The translations under genes and the position numbers were made by a program. 64,000 nt of DNA from GSA-30 sp036384435. Lineage in GTDB: Bacteria; Pseudomonadota; Gammaproteobacteria; Xanthomonadales; Rhodanobacteraceae. Shown one piece after another: positions 44,058 to 52,498 of this stretch. The notes below the pieces were generated by a model. That model saw nothing but the letters and a program-made list of their open reading frames with translations. It searched no databases and was not told the DNA's origin. The first letter of the stretch is position 1, and each line of letters starts with the position of its first letter. The DNA lies in contig NZ_DASVMI010000094.1 in assembly GCF_036384435.1 (NCBI RefSeq), positions 1 to 64,000 of the forward strand, read 5' to 3'.

Positions 44058-44108
44058 CTCAGTGAATCTCCTCGACGAATCGGTTCATTTTGGCATCGAA
44101 ACGAGATT

Positions 44109-45440
44109 TTAGGGCTCCGTGCGGCTGAACAGGCGGCGCCACACGATATACACGGGCACGCCGGCCAGCATGATGAGCACCCCTATGCCGGTATTGAATG
44201 GACTGGCGCGCAGGCTCTGCACGATCACCAGGCCGACTGTGGCGATGAACAAGATCGGCGGCCACGGATAACCTGGCACGCGGAAATCCAGCGGTGCATG
44301 GCCGCCATCGTGGCGGCGGTACCAGAACAGCGTGCCTACGCCGAACGCGCAGGCCAGCCAGTCGCCGAAGGTCGCGTATTCGAGCAGACGCTCATACGTG
44401 CCTGTCAGCACCAGCAGGCACGTCCATGTAGTGAGCAGGATCAGCGCTACGTTGGGTGTGCGGTGCCTAGGATGCAGGCGAGCCACGCTGCGGAAGAACA
44501 ATCCATCCTCGCCCATCGCTTGCAGCACGCGGGAGCCGGCTACCAGCGTGATATTGCAAAAGCCCAGGGTGGAGATGGCGATGCCAATGGCAATCAGCTT
44601 GGCACCGATCGGTCCGGCCACGTGCTGCATCACGTCGGCGGCGGGGGTCTGGGTCTGAGCGAGGCCGGCGTGGCCCAGTACCGCGAGATAGGCGATGTTC
44701 ACCAATGCGTACACCACGATCACCAGCACCATGCCCAGCACCAGCGCGCGTGGCAGGGTTCGCTGAGGATTGCGCACTTCTCCGGCGAGATTGTTGAGGT
44801 AGGTGAAGCCGCTGTAGGCGAACAGGACAGGCAGGGCGGCGCCCATGAAGCCGACATCGGCGCGAGCGGGGTCGGGCATCAGCGCCTGGCTGCTACCCAC
44901 GCCGGCATACACCAGTCCGCAAACCACCAGCATCGCAATGGCCAGCAACTTGAGCAGCGTAAAGAGATTCTGGATCTGCGCGCCCAGGCGTAGCCCGAAC
45001 AGGTTAATGCCTGAGACGACGACCAGGCCACCTATAGCCAGGGGATTGACGATGCTGGGAGGCAGGTCGAAGACCTTGGCCGTATAGGCAGCAAAGCCCA
45101 TGGCGACCGTAGCGGTGGAGCCGGAATAGATCACCAGCAGCATGGTCCATCCGAACAGGAATCCGGCCATCGGACCAAAGGCATCGCGCAGGTAGACATA
45201 GCTGCCCCCGGCGCGCGGGCGACGTGCGCCGAGCTCGGCATAACAGAGCACACCCAGCAGGGTGAGCACCCCGGCACCTGTCCACATCAGCAGCAGGGCA
45301 AGCCCGGAGCTGGTGCGGGCCGCGGCGATATAGGCATTGACGAAAATGCCGCCGCCGATCATGCCGCCCACGACGATCAGGGCGGCGTCCCAAAGGCTCA
45401 GGCGACGGATATAGCCGTCGGATGTCGAAGGGTCGCTCAT
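44109..45440 (-). CDS. APC family amino acid permease
   Basis: A 443-residue transporter with about twelve membrane helices. The first helix contains the APC signature DAALIVVGGMIGGGIFVNAY, whose unwound GxGIF-like segment binds the substrate backbone. FAYSGFTYLNNLAGEVRNPQRTLPRAL in helix 6 and its loop is also typical. It resembles the basic/neutral amino acid and polyamine antiporters of this family; the substrate is not known. ATG at 45440 is favoured; an ATG at 45473 would add 11 residues. It lies 51 bases upstream of the molybdenum-enzyme pair in the same direction. Confidence 0.9.
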   Translation of the reverse strand: MSDPSTSDGYIRRLSLWDAALIVVGGMIGGGIFVNAYIAAARTSSGLALLLMWTGAGVLTLLGVLCYAELGARRPRAGGSYVYLRDAFGPMAGFLFGWTMLLVIYSGSTATVAMGFAAYTAKVFDLPPSIVNPLAIGGLVVVSGINLFGLRLGAQIQNLFTLLKLLAIAMLVVCGLVYAGVGSSQALMPDPARADVGFMGAALPVLFAYSGFTYLNNLAGEVRNPQRTLPRALVLGMVLVIVVYALVNIAYLAVLGHAGLAQTQTPAADVMQHVAGPIGAKLIAIGIAISTLGFCNITLVAGSRVLQAMGEDGLFFRSVARLHPRHRTPNVALILLTTWTCLLVLTGTYERLLEYATFGDWLACAFGVGTLFWYRRHDGGHAPLDFRVPGYPWPPILFIATVGLVIVQSLRASPFNTGIGVLIMLAGVPVYIVWRRLFSRTEP

Positions 45441-45663
45441 GGAGGTCCGCTTGATGAATGCGTCGCCGAGCATGGCGGCTGGTCAAGCGCGCGGCAAGAC
45501 CTTCATGCAGGCTTTGCGGTGCAGGTCGTCCCGCGATGTTGGATGCCTGCCCGGTTGCATGCCGTCGCAGAGCGCGGCGTGCTTGCGCCAAACAGATTAA
45601 ATGACAATATGCAATAGAAGAAGTTTTATTTTTAATAATCAGTGGGTTGCGACATTTTTTCGC

Positions 45664-45693
45664 TTGGTTTTGACCTGACGAAAATTTTACAAT
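45664..45693 (+). promoter_or_regulatory. predicted promoter of the outer-membrane barrel gene
   Basis: TTGGTT (45664-45669) and TACAAT (45688-45693) are 18 bases apart, within an AT-rich stretch (about 45594-45693) that contrasts with the GC-rich surroundings. Such AT-rich upstream DNA often marks strong promoters. The rest of 45441-45663 shows nothing recognisable. Confidence 0.5.
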
Positions 45694-45702
45694 ACGCAGG
45701 TC

Positions 45703-45733
45703 GCGAGCCGTTTCCCCCTCCCTCAGAGCTCGC
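45703..45733 (+). other. 5' leader hairpin of the outer-membrane barrel mRNA
   Basis: GCGAGC (45703-45708) pairs with GCTCGC (45728-45733), closing a C/T-rich loop right at the predicted 5' end of the transcript. Hairpins at this place stabilise ompA-type messages in other bacteria. Confidence 0.35.
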
Positions 45734-45763
45734 AGGACGAAAAACAACTTCAAGGAGTTCCCC

Positions 45764-46396
45764 ATGAATAAGTTTCTTTCTGCCGCCGTTCTGGCGGTGC
45801 TAGGCGCGGCTTCGGCCACGGCTTCGGCTGACGAGGGCAATTTCTTCGTCAATGGCAACATCGGCCAAGCCAATTGGCGTGACGGCAGCGCAGCCCGTTC
45901 GCTGTACGCCATCCCGGGCGTGGAGCGCGTCAAGCAGGACAACACTGGCCCGGCTGGCCAGTTGCGCGTTGGCTATCGCTGGCGCAGCGTCGTCGACTAC
46001 GGCGTTGAACTGGGTTATGCCTACCTGGGCGAGCGCACCGTGAATTATTCCGGTGCCGACTTCTCCAACAACCTCAAGCAGAAGAGCCGTGGCTACATGC
46101 TTGGTGGCAACCTGAACTGGAACATCACTGATCAGTGGTATGTCTCTGGCCGTGCCGGCTGGTACCGCGGCCGGGCCGTGGCGCAGGAGCGTAACTACGA
46201 TGCGGTTGGTCGTTCGGCAGGCACGCTGGCCAGCAACATGGCCACGGGTGAGTACATGGGCCTGGGCGCCGGTTACAATATCAACCAGCATTTCAGCGTT
46301 GGCCTGAATTACGACCGCTTCCACCTGCCGGGCCAGGGTGGGGTGGCTGCCACTACCGTCAACATGACCACGATTGGCGGGGAATTCCGCTACTGA
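45764..46396 (+). CDS. outer membrane beta-barrel protein (OmpA/OmpW-like fold)
   Basis: A 210-residue exported protein with signal peptide MNKFLSAAVLAVLGAASATA. Alternating hydrophobic strands fit an eight-stranded barrel: QLRVGYRWR, YGVELGYAYLG, GYMLGGNLNWN, WYVSGRAGWYRG, YMGLGAGYNI, FSVGLNYDRF. The last strand, TIGGEFRY, ends in an aromatic residue, as needed for BAM recognition. A strong AAGGAG ribosome-binding site, the AT-rich promoter region and a strong terminator suggest high expression. Function beyond a small surface barrel is unknown. Confidence 0.85.
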   Translation: MNKFLSAAVLAVLGAASATASADEGNFFVNGNIGQANWRDGSAARSLYAIPGVERVKQDNTGPAGQLRVGYRWRSVVDYGVELGYAYLGERTVNYSGADFSNNLKQKSRGYMLGGNLNWNITDQWYVSGRAGWYRGRAVAQERNYDAVGRSAGTLASNMATGEYMGLGAGYNINQHFSVGLNYDRFHLPGQGGVAATTVNMTTIGGEFRY

Positions 46397-46423
46397 GCGA
46401 CCTCGCCTGGTACCGATCGGATG

Positions 46424-46452
46424 AAACGGCCGCTCTCTGCGGCCGTTTTTTT
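46424..46452 (+). terminator. Rho-independent terminator
   Basis: A 10-bp stem (46424-46433 with 46439-46448) and a five-base loop run into seven Ts. It lies 28 bases past the stop of the outer-membrane barrel gene. No gene is seen in the remaining part of 46397-46684. Confidence 0.85.
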
Positions 46453-46684
46453 GCCTGGATCAAGCCCCGTCGTGTCGGCTGCCCGGGGCCTACGCTCGAT
46501 ATTGCATGCTCGCCATCAGCGCAGGGACTCGCGTTCCATCCATAGGCCGACCATGCGGTCCGCGATACGCCATGTTGCGGTTTCCCGGCCAGGTTTTGGG
46601 GTCCCCCGCCCCGATGCGGCACAATAGGCCGGTTGCGCGCCTGTCACGACGCGCTGTTGAATTCCCCGTCGAAAGCTGCCGCCA

Positions 46685-48202
46685 ATGACTTCCATCAAGC
46701 AAGAAGACCTGATCCAGAGCGTCGCCGACGCCCTGCAATACATCAGCTACTACCATCCCGTCGACTACATCACCCATCTCGCCGCCGCCTATGAGCGCGA
46801 GGAAAGCCCCGCGGCCAAGGACGCGATGGCGCAGATCCTGATCAATTCGCGCATGGCCGCCGAAGGACATCGCCCGCTGTGCCAGGACACCGGCATCGTC
46901 ACCGTATTCCTCAAGATTGGCATGCAGGTGCGCTGGGACGATGCGACGATGTCGGTTGACGACATGGTCAACGAAGGCGTGCGCCGCGCCTACAATGATC
47001 CGGACAACAAGTTGCGCGCCAGCGTGCTGGCCGATCCGGCCGGCAAGCGCACCAATACGAAGGACAACACACCGGCCGTCATCAATGTTTCCATCGTGCC
47101 CGGTGCTACTGTCGACGTGATCGTCGCGGCCAAGGGCGGTGGTTCGGAGGCCAAATCCAAGTTCGTCATGCTCAACCCGTCCGATTCGATCGTCGACTGG
47201 GTGCTCAAGACCGTGCCCACCATGGGGGCCGGCTGGTGCCCGCCCGGCATGTTGGGCATCGGTATCGGCGGCACCGCCGAGAAGGCGATGCTGCTTGCCA
47301 AGGAATCGTTGATGGAGCCGATCGACATCCAGGACCTGATTGCGCGAGGCCCGAGCAACCGTGCCGAGGAATTACGACTGGAACTGTATGAAAAGGTCAA
47401 TGCACTGGGCATTGGTGCGCAAGGCCTGGGCGGCCTGACCACGGTGCTCGACATCAAGGTCAAGGATTACCCGACCCACGCTGCCAACCTGCCGGTGGCG
47501 ATGATTCCCAATTGCGCTGCGACGCGCCACGCGCATTTCACGTTGGATGGCTCAGGTCCCGTGGCGCTCGATGCGCCCTTGCTGGAAGACTGGCCCAAGC
47601 TCACCTATGACGCCAGCAAGGGGCGTCGGGTGGATCTGGATACCGTTACGCGTGAAGACGTGGCCAGTTGGAAACCCGGTGAGGTGCTGCTGCTCAACGG
47701 CAAGCTGCTTACCGGTCGCGACGCCGCGCACAAGCGCATGGTGGACATGCTCAACAAGGGCGAGACACTGCCCGTCGATTTCACCAATCGCTTCATCTAC
47801 TACGTCGGTCCGGTCGATCCGGTACGCGACGAAGTGGTGGGGCCGGCCGGTCCCACCACGGCTACGCGCATGGACAAATTCACCGAGCAGGTGCTGGCCC
47901 AGACCGGCCTGCTGGGCATGGTCGGCAAAGCCGAACGCGGTCCGGCGGCGATTGAGGCAATCAAGAAGCACCAATCGGTGTATCTGATGGCGGTCGGCGG
48001 CGCGGCCTATCTGGTTTCCAAGGCGATCAAGGCCTCGCGCGTGGTCGGTTTCGCCGACCTGGGCATGGAAGCGATCTACGAATTCGAGGTCAAGGACATG
48101 CCTGTCACCGTAGCCGTCGATTCGCTGGGCACCTCGGTGCACCAGACTGGTCCGCGCGAATGGCAGGCTCGGATCGGCAAGATTCCGGTAGTGGTGGCCT
48201 GA
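46685..48202 (+). CDS. class I (iron-sulfur) fumarate hydratase
   Basis: A 505-residue oxygen-sensitive [4Fe-4S] fumarase of the FumA/FumB type. It interconverts fumarate and malate in the TCA cycle. The alpha domain has RPLCQDTGIVTVF, with a cluster cysteine; further candidates are GWCPPGMLGIGIGG and NCAATRHAHFTLDGSGP. The C-terminal beta domain follows (from about residue 330) with FTNRFIYYVGPVDPVRDEVVGPAG. Length fits the fused single-chain form. A structured element and then lysC-lysA lie downstream. Confidence 0.95.
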   Translation: MTSIKQEDLIQSVADALQYISYYHPVDYITHLAAAYEREESPAAKDAMAQILINSRMAAEGHRPLCQDTGIVTVFLKIGMQVRWDDATMSVDDMVNEGVRRAYNDPDNKLRASVLADPAGKRTNTKDNTPAVINVSIVPGATVDVIVAAKGGGSEAKSKFVMLNPSDSIVDWVLKTVPTMGAGWCPPGMLGIGIGGTAEKAMLLAKESLMEPIDIQDLIARGPSNRAEELRLELYEKVNALGIGAQGLGGLTTVLDIKVKDYPTHAANLPVAMIPNCAATRHAHFTLDGSGPVALDAPLLEDWPKLTYDASKGRRVDLDTVTREDVASWKPGEVLLLNGKLLTGRDAAHKRMVDMLNKGETLPVDFTNRFIYYVGPVDPVRDEVVGPAGPTTATRMDKFTEQVLAQTGLLGMVGKAERGPAAIEAIKKHQSVYLMAVGGAAYLVSKAIKASRVVGFADLGMEAIYEFEVKDMPVTVAVDSLGTSVHQTGPREWQARIGKIPVVVA

Positions 48203-48209
48203 CAACACA

Positions 48210-48327
48210 GGAGATGGGCGGTGGGGGCGTAGCGTTGCCGGATGAGGCAGCGTGTGGTTCGCGCCGACACAAGCACGCTGCGGTGTGGCGCAAGCAAGCG
48301 GACTTGCGCCCCCCGCAACCCATCTCC
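48210..48327 (+). other. structured intergenic element (three-helix junction)
   Basis: An outer helix pairs 48210-48218 with 48319-48327 over nine perfect bases and continues with four G-C pairs (48223-48226 with 48311-48314). Inside are two perfect 8-bp hairpins: 48247-48254 with 48274-48281, and 48287-48294 with 48303-48310. The element starts 8 bases after the fumarase stop and ends about 160 bases before the lysC-lysA start. It has no T-run. It may be a leader RNA of lysC-lysA, a 3' element of the fumarase message or a small palindromic repeat. It does not match the lysine riboswitch layout as far as I can see. Confidence 0.5.
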
Positions 48328-48360
48328 CGCCCTAAAAACCTGCGAAAGCATGGCAGCCTG

Positions 48361-48387
48361 GCGATGCGCGCCCATGTGTCGCATCGC
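48361..48387 (+). other. leader hairpin ahead of lysC-lysA
   Basis: GCGATGCG (48361-48368) and CGCATCGC (48380-48387) form a perfect 8-bp stem with an 11-base loop, about 100 bases before the start. TAAATAG follows, not a T-run, so it is not a plain terminator. Confidence 0.4.
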
Positions 48388-48485
48388 TAAATAGCCTTCC
48401 ATACGCCCGCGTCCTCCCATTGCATTCGGGTTGTCGCAGCGCAACACTGGCCGGATACCTTTTCCCCCAACCCACTCGAGAACTC

Positions 48486-51092
48486 GTGAACTCGCAAACC
48501 CTCGCGCCGCTTTCCGCGGACGCCCCCTGGATCGTGATGAAGTTCGGCGGCACCAGTGTCGCCACGCTCCCACGCTGGCAGAACATCCTGGAACTGGTAA
48601 GCAGCCGTCGCGCCGAGGGCGCGCGCGTGCTGATTGTCGTTTCGGCACTCTCCGGCATCACGGACGCACTCAAACAGATGTGCGCCGAGGGTGACAAGGG
48701 AAAACGCAGCGAGGCAGCCAAGACGATCGCGGCGCGCCACCACCAATTGCTCGAGCACATGCAGTTGTCCGCGCCAGATACTTTGGAGGCACGGCTGCGT
48801 GAACTGGCACGACTGGCCGAGGAGGGCCCGAGCAAGATGGGCGAGCTGGCCTGGGCGGCATTGGTGCAGGCTCATGGCGAGCTGATGTCCAGCGCGCTCG
48901 GTTCGGCGTTTCTCACGCATGGCGGCCTTACCACCGAATGGGTGGATGCGCGCGAATGCCTGGCTGCGGTGGCGCTACCCAACCAGAACGAACGCACCAA
49001 GCTGCTTTCGGCCATGGTTGAAGCGCGGCCGGACGCGGCAATCGCCGCGCGGCTGGCGATGCGCGGCGAAGTATTCATCACTCAAGGTTTCATCGCACGC
49101 GAAGCGCAAGGGCGCACTGTGCTGTTGGGACGTGGCGGTTCGGATACCTCCGCGTCGTACTTCGGCGCCCTGCTGCGCGCGCAGCGTGTGGAGATATGGA
49201 CCGACGTGGCTGGCATGTTCACCGCCAATCCACGCCAGGTTCCCGGTGCACGCCTGTTGCAGCGACTCGATTACGAGGAGGCCCAGGAAATTGCCTCCAC
49301 CGGCGCCAAGGTACTGCACCCGCGCTGCCTGTCTCCGTTGCGCGAGCCGCGCGTGCCGCTGCTGGTCAAGGACACTAATCGCCCCGAGCTCAGCGGCACG
49401 CATATCGGCCCGGAGCTGCGCGAGGAAGCGCCCAGCATCAAGGCGATCAGCACGCGAAAGGGCATCACGCTGGTATCGATGGAATCGGTCGGCATGTGGC
49501 AGCAAGTCGGCTTTCTTGCCGACGTGTTCGATCAATTCAAGCACCATGGCCTGTCGGTCGACCTGATCGGCTCGGCCGAAACCAATGTCACCGTGTCGCT
49601 GGACCCCACCGAAAATCTGCTCGATTCGGATGTCCTGGCCGCGCTCGCTGCCGATCTGGCCAAGGTGTGCCGGGTCAAGGTCATTGCACCGTGCGCCGCC
49701 GTGACCATGGTCGGGCGTGGCATGCGCTCGATGCTGCATCGCCTGCATACGGTCATGGCAGAGTTTGGCCAACACCGTGTGCATATGATTTCGCAATCGT
49801 CGAACAACCTGAATTTCACCTTCGTCGTCGACGAGAACGTGGTCGACGGACTGCTGCCGCAATTGCACGAGCAACTGGTGCGTACCGGTGCCATGCGCAC
49901 CGATGATGCGACCTTGTTCGGACCCAGTTGGGAGCGCCTGTACGGCGTGACCGAGACCGGCCACGCACCGGCCTGGTGGCTGGACAAACGCGCGCAGTTG
50001 GTCAAGCTCGCTGAGGAACGCAGTCCTCGCTATGTCTACGACCTGGCCACCGTCCGCGAACGTGCCCGGGCACTCAAGGCTTCGTTGCCGGTCGACCGGA
50101 TCCTGTTTGCGATCAAGGCCAATTCGCACCCCGCCATCCTCAAGGCTCTGGCCGAGGAAGGTCTCGGCATGGAATGCGTTTCGCCTGGCGAGCTCGATCT
50201 CGTCGCTGCAACCGTGCCGGCCGATACGCCGCGCCTGTTTACGCCCAATTTCGCACCGCGTGCCGACTACCGCGCCGCGCTGGAAGCTGGTGTGCTGGTG
50301 ACCATCGACGCATTGCATCCGATGGAACACTGGGTCGAGACCTTCGAAGGGCGTGATATCAGCGTGCGCGTGGACCTGGGGCGTGGCCTGGGCCATCACG
50401 ACAAGGTGCGCACGGGCGGCAGCACCAGCAAGTTCGGTGTGCCGCTGGACCAGCTCGATGCATTCGTGCACCTGGCCGCGGCCCGCCACGCGCGTATCGT
50501 GGGCCTGCATGCGCACCTGGGGTCGGGTGTACTCGATCCCTCGCATTGGGCCGAGGTGTTCTCGCAATTGGCGACCATTGCCGAGCGCATCCCGACGGTG
50601 GAATTCCTCAACCTGGGCGGCGGCCTGGGCGTGCCTTCGCACCCGGGCGAGCGGCCGCTCGACCTGGAGGCGGTCGGGGCGGCCCTGGCCGAGGTCAGGC
50701 GCGTCTATCCGCAATACAAACTATGGATGGAGCCAGGCCGCTTCCTGGTGGCCGAAGCGGGCGTGCTGCTGGCTCGAGTCACCCAGCTCAAAGGCAAGGG
50801 CGCCTGGCGCTATCTGGGCGTGGATGCGGGCATGCACAATTTGATTCGTCCGGCGCTTTACGATGCCTGGCACGAGATCGCCAATCTCACGCGCTTCCAC
50901 GAGCCGGCCACGGCGATGTATCAAGTGGTCGGACCGATCTGCGAATCGGGCGACGTGCTGGGCAACGATCGCCGCCTGCCGGAAAGTCGCGAGGACGATG
51001 TGATCCTGATCGCCACTGCGGGCGCTTACGGTCAGGTGATGTCTTCGCCGTACAATCTGCGTGGTCCGGCCGAAGAGATCGTGCTCGACTGA
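48486..51092 (+). CDS. lysC-lysA: bifunctional aspartate kinase / diaminopimelate decarboxylase
   Basis: An 868-residue fusion of the first and last enzymes of lysine synthesis. The kinase part (about 1-455) has KFGGTSV near the start, LLGRGGSDTSAS in the nucleotide region, and two ACT-type regulatory segments (ISTRKGITLVSME and MVGRGM onward). The decarboxylase part (about 490-868) is a PLP barrel with Lys544 in FAIKANSH, HAHLGSG and MEPGRFLVAEAG. The kinase phosphorylates aspartate; the decarboxylase makes lysine from meso-DAP. The start is taken as GTG at 48486, 17 residues before the kinase motif, with only a weak ribosome-binding site. The fusion is known from xanthomonads. Confidence 0.95.
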   Translation: MNSQTLAPLSADAPWIVMKFGGTSVATLPRWQNILELVSSRRAEGARVLIVVSALSGITDALKQMCAEGDKGKRSEAAKTIAARHHQLLEHMQLSAPDTLEARLRELARLAEEGPSKMGELAWAALVQAHGELMSSALGSAFLTHGGLTTEWVDARECLAAVALPNQNERTKLLSAMVEARPDAAIAARLAMRGEVFITQGFIAREAQGRTVLLGRGGSDTSASYFGALLRAQRVEIWTDVAGMFTANPRQVPGARLLQRLDYEEAQEIASTGAKVLHPRCLSPLREPRVPLLVKDTNRPELSGTHIGPELREEAPSIKAISTRKGITLVSMESVGMWQQVGFLADVFDQFKHHGLSVDLIGSAETNVTVSLDPTENLLDSDVLAALAADLAKVCRVKVIAPCAAVTMVGRGMRSMLHRLHTVMAEFGQHRVHMISQSSNNLNFTFVVDENVVDGLLPQLHEQLVRTGAMRTDDATLFGPSWERLYGVTETGHAPAWWLDKRAQLVKLAEERSPRYVYDLATVRERARALKASLPVDRILFAIKANSHPAILKALAEEGLGMECVSPGELDLVAATVPADTPRLFTPNFAPRADYRAALEAGVLVTIDALHPMEHWVETFEGRDISVRVDLGRGLGHHDKVRTGGSTSKFGVPLDQLDAFVHLAAARHARIVGLHAHLGSGVLDPSHWAEVFSQLATIAERIPTVEFLNLGGGLGVPSHPGERPLDLEAVGAALAEVRRVYPQYKLWMEPGRFLVAEAGVLLARVTQLKGKGAWRYLGVDAGMHNLIRPALYDAWHEIANLTRFHEPATAMYQVVGPICESGDVLGNDRRLPESREDDVILIATAGAYGQVMSSPYNLRGPAEEIVLD

Positions 51093-51097
51093 ACGAA

Positions 51098-51140
51098 CAT
51101 GCCCGTGTCCGAAAGGCGCGGGCATGGCGGTGTTTTTTTT
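51098..51140 (+). terminator. possible terminator between lysC-lysA and murL
   Basis: CATGCCCG and CGGGCATG form an 8-bp stem shortly after the lysC-lysA stop. Eight Ts follow after a six-base gap (GCGGTG), which is longer than ideal, so partial read-through into murL is likely. Confidence 0.5.
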
Positions 51141-51150
51141 GGAGAATCCG

Positions 51151-52494
51151 GTGACTGATGCAATCCAGCCTCGCCTGACGCAGGTTTTTCGTTTCGTGCG
51201 CTGCAGCTATGCCGATGGCGTAGCCGAGCTGGTCTATGCCTTCGATCATGGCGAGGAACTGATCGAACGCGTACGTTTTCCGCAAGCGCCTTCCGTGCCG
51301 GATACGCATCGGCAGGCCTTCGATATGGCGCTCAAGGCATTGCATCTGTTTGCAGGCGTCAGCTACTACAAGGCTGGCGTGCCGCCGCATATCGAGTTGG
51401 CCGACGGCCCGCTCGATGACGCCACCGCCGATATGCTCGATGCCTTGTATCTGCACGGGCTGGCCGAATTTGCTTATCGCAACGGCCTGGACCTGCGCGG
51501 ACGCATCGCGTTTCCACGTGGTGGCCAGTCTTGCGCGCCTGCCGTGGCGCTGGGGCTACCCGCGCGCACGCTGGTGCCGATCGGTGGCGGCAAGGATTCC
51601 CTGGTCGCGGTGGAGGCGATCAAGCAGGCCGGTGGCGAAGCAACCGCCACCTGGGTGGGTCATTCCACCTTGATCGCAGCCTGTGCCGAACGCACTGGCC
51701 TGCCGACGCTCAATATCCAGCGCGAGCTGGCGCCGGGCCTGTTCGAGCTCAATCGCCTTGGCGCTTGGAATGGGCATATTCCGGTGACGGCCATCAATTC
51801 GGCCATCCTGGCGCTGGCCGCCATTCTCTATGGCCACGACAGCATCGCCTTCGCCAATGAGCGCTCGGCTTCGGCGGCCACGCTGGAGTACGAAGGCCAG
51901 CAGGTCAACCACCAGTGGAGCAAGAGCTTTGCCTTCGAGCGCTTGTTCGCTGACTGGCTGCATTCGCACGTGGCCAGCGACCTGCATTATTTCTCGTTGT
52001 TGCGACCCTATTCGGAGCTGGCGGTCACGCGTGCGTTCTCGCGGCTCACACCTTATTTCGACGTGTTCTCCAGTTGCAACCGCAACTTCAAGATCCTCGG
52101 GCCCAAGCCGGCCGATCGCTGGTGCGGGCAGTGCCCTAAGTGCCACTTCGTCTTTCTTGCGCTGGCACCGTTCCTGCCCAAGCCGCGCCTGTTGTCGATT
52201 TTTGGTCGCAACCTGCTCGATGACGAAACGCAGGCAGCCGGTTTCGACGCGCTGCTGGAGTACCTCGATCACAAGCCATTCGAATGCGTGGGGGAGGGCG
52301 CCGAGGCGCGCGCTGCGATGTACGCGTTGAGCCAGCGACCGGAGTGGCAGGAAGACATGCTGATTGCACGTTTTCGCCAGGAGATCGAGCCTCAGCTCGA
52401 TGCGGCCGAGCTGGCCATTGAGCCCTGGCTGGAGGCTTCGCCCGAGCACGGTGTCCCCCAGCGCCTGCTCGGCGCGCTGGCCTCGCTCGGCTGA
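51151..52494 (+). CDS. murL: UDP-MurNAc-L-Ala-L-Glu epimerase MurL
   Basis: A 447-residue ATP-dependent enzyme. It inverts the terminal L-Glu of UDP-MurNAc-L-Ala-L-Glu to D-Glu, replacing glutamate racemase in the xanthomonad route to peptidoglycan. A PP-loop-like motif GGGKDS is at residues 145-150, followed by SAAILAL-type helices and FANERSASAATLEYEGQ. A cysteine cluster WCGQCPKCHF lies near residue 330. GTG at 51151 has GGAGA five bases upstream. It sits directly ahead of murD2, its known functional partner. The identification rests on family recognition and this pairing. Confidence 0.88.
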   Translation: MTDAIQPRLTQVFRFVRCSYADGVAELVYAFDHGEELIERVRFPQAPSVPDTHRQAFDMALKALHLFAGVSYYKAGVPPHIELADGPLDDATADMLDALYLHGLAEFAYRNGLDLRGRIAFPRGGQSCAPAVALGLPARTLVPIGGGKDSLVAVEAIKQAGGEATATWVGHSTLIAACAERTGLPTLNIQRELAPGLFELNRLGAWNGHIPVTAINSAILALAAILYGHDSIAFANERSASAATLEYEGQQVNHQWSKSFAFERLFADWLHSHVASDLHYFSLLRPYSELAVTRAFSRLTPYFDVFSSCNRNFKILGPKPADRWCGQCPKCHFVFLALAPFLPKPRLLSIFGRNLLDDETQAAGFDALLEYLDHKPFECVGEGAEARAAMYALSQRPEWQEDMLIARFRQEIEPQLDAAELAIEPWLEASPEHGVPQRLLGALASLG

Positions 52495-52498
52495 TCGC

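Noticed and set aside
48210..48485. Lysine riboswitch upstream of lysC-lysA
   Set aside because: The visible helices form a three-way arrangement and lack the five-helix junction and conserved core expected of the lysine riboswitch. It is kept only as an unassigned structured element.
48975..50714. Long open frame (about 580 codons) on the minus strand opposite lysC-lysA
   Set aside because: Same reason: shadow of a strongly coding, well-recognised gene; no ribosome-binding site or known domain.
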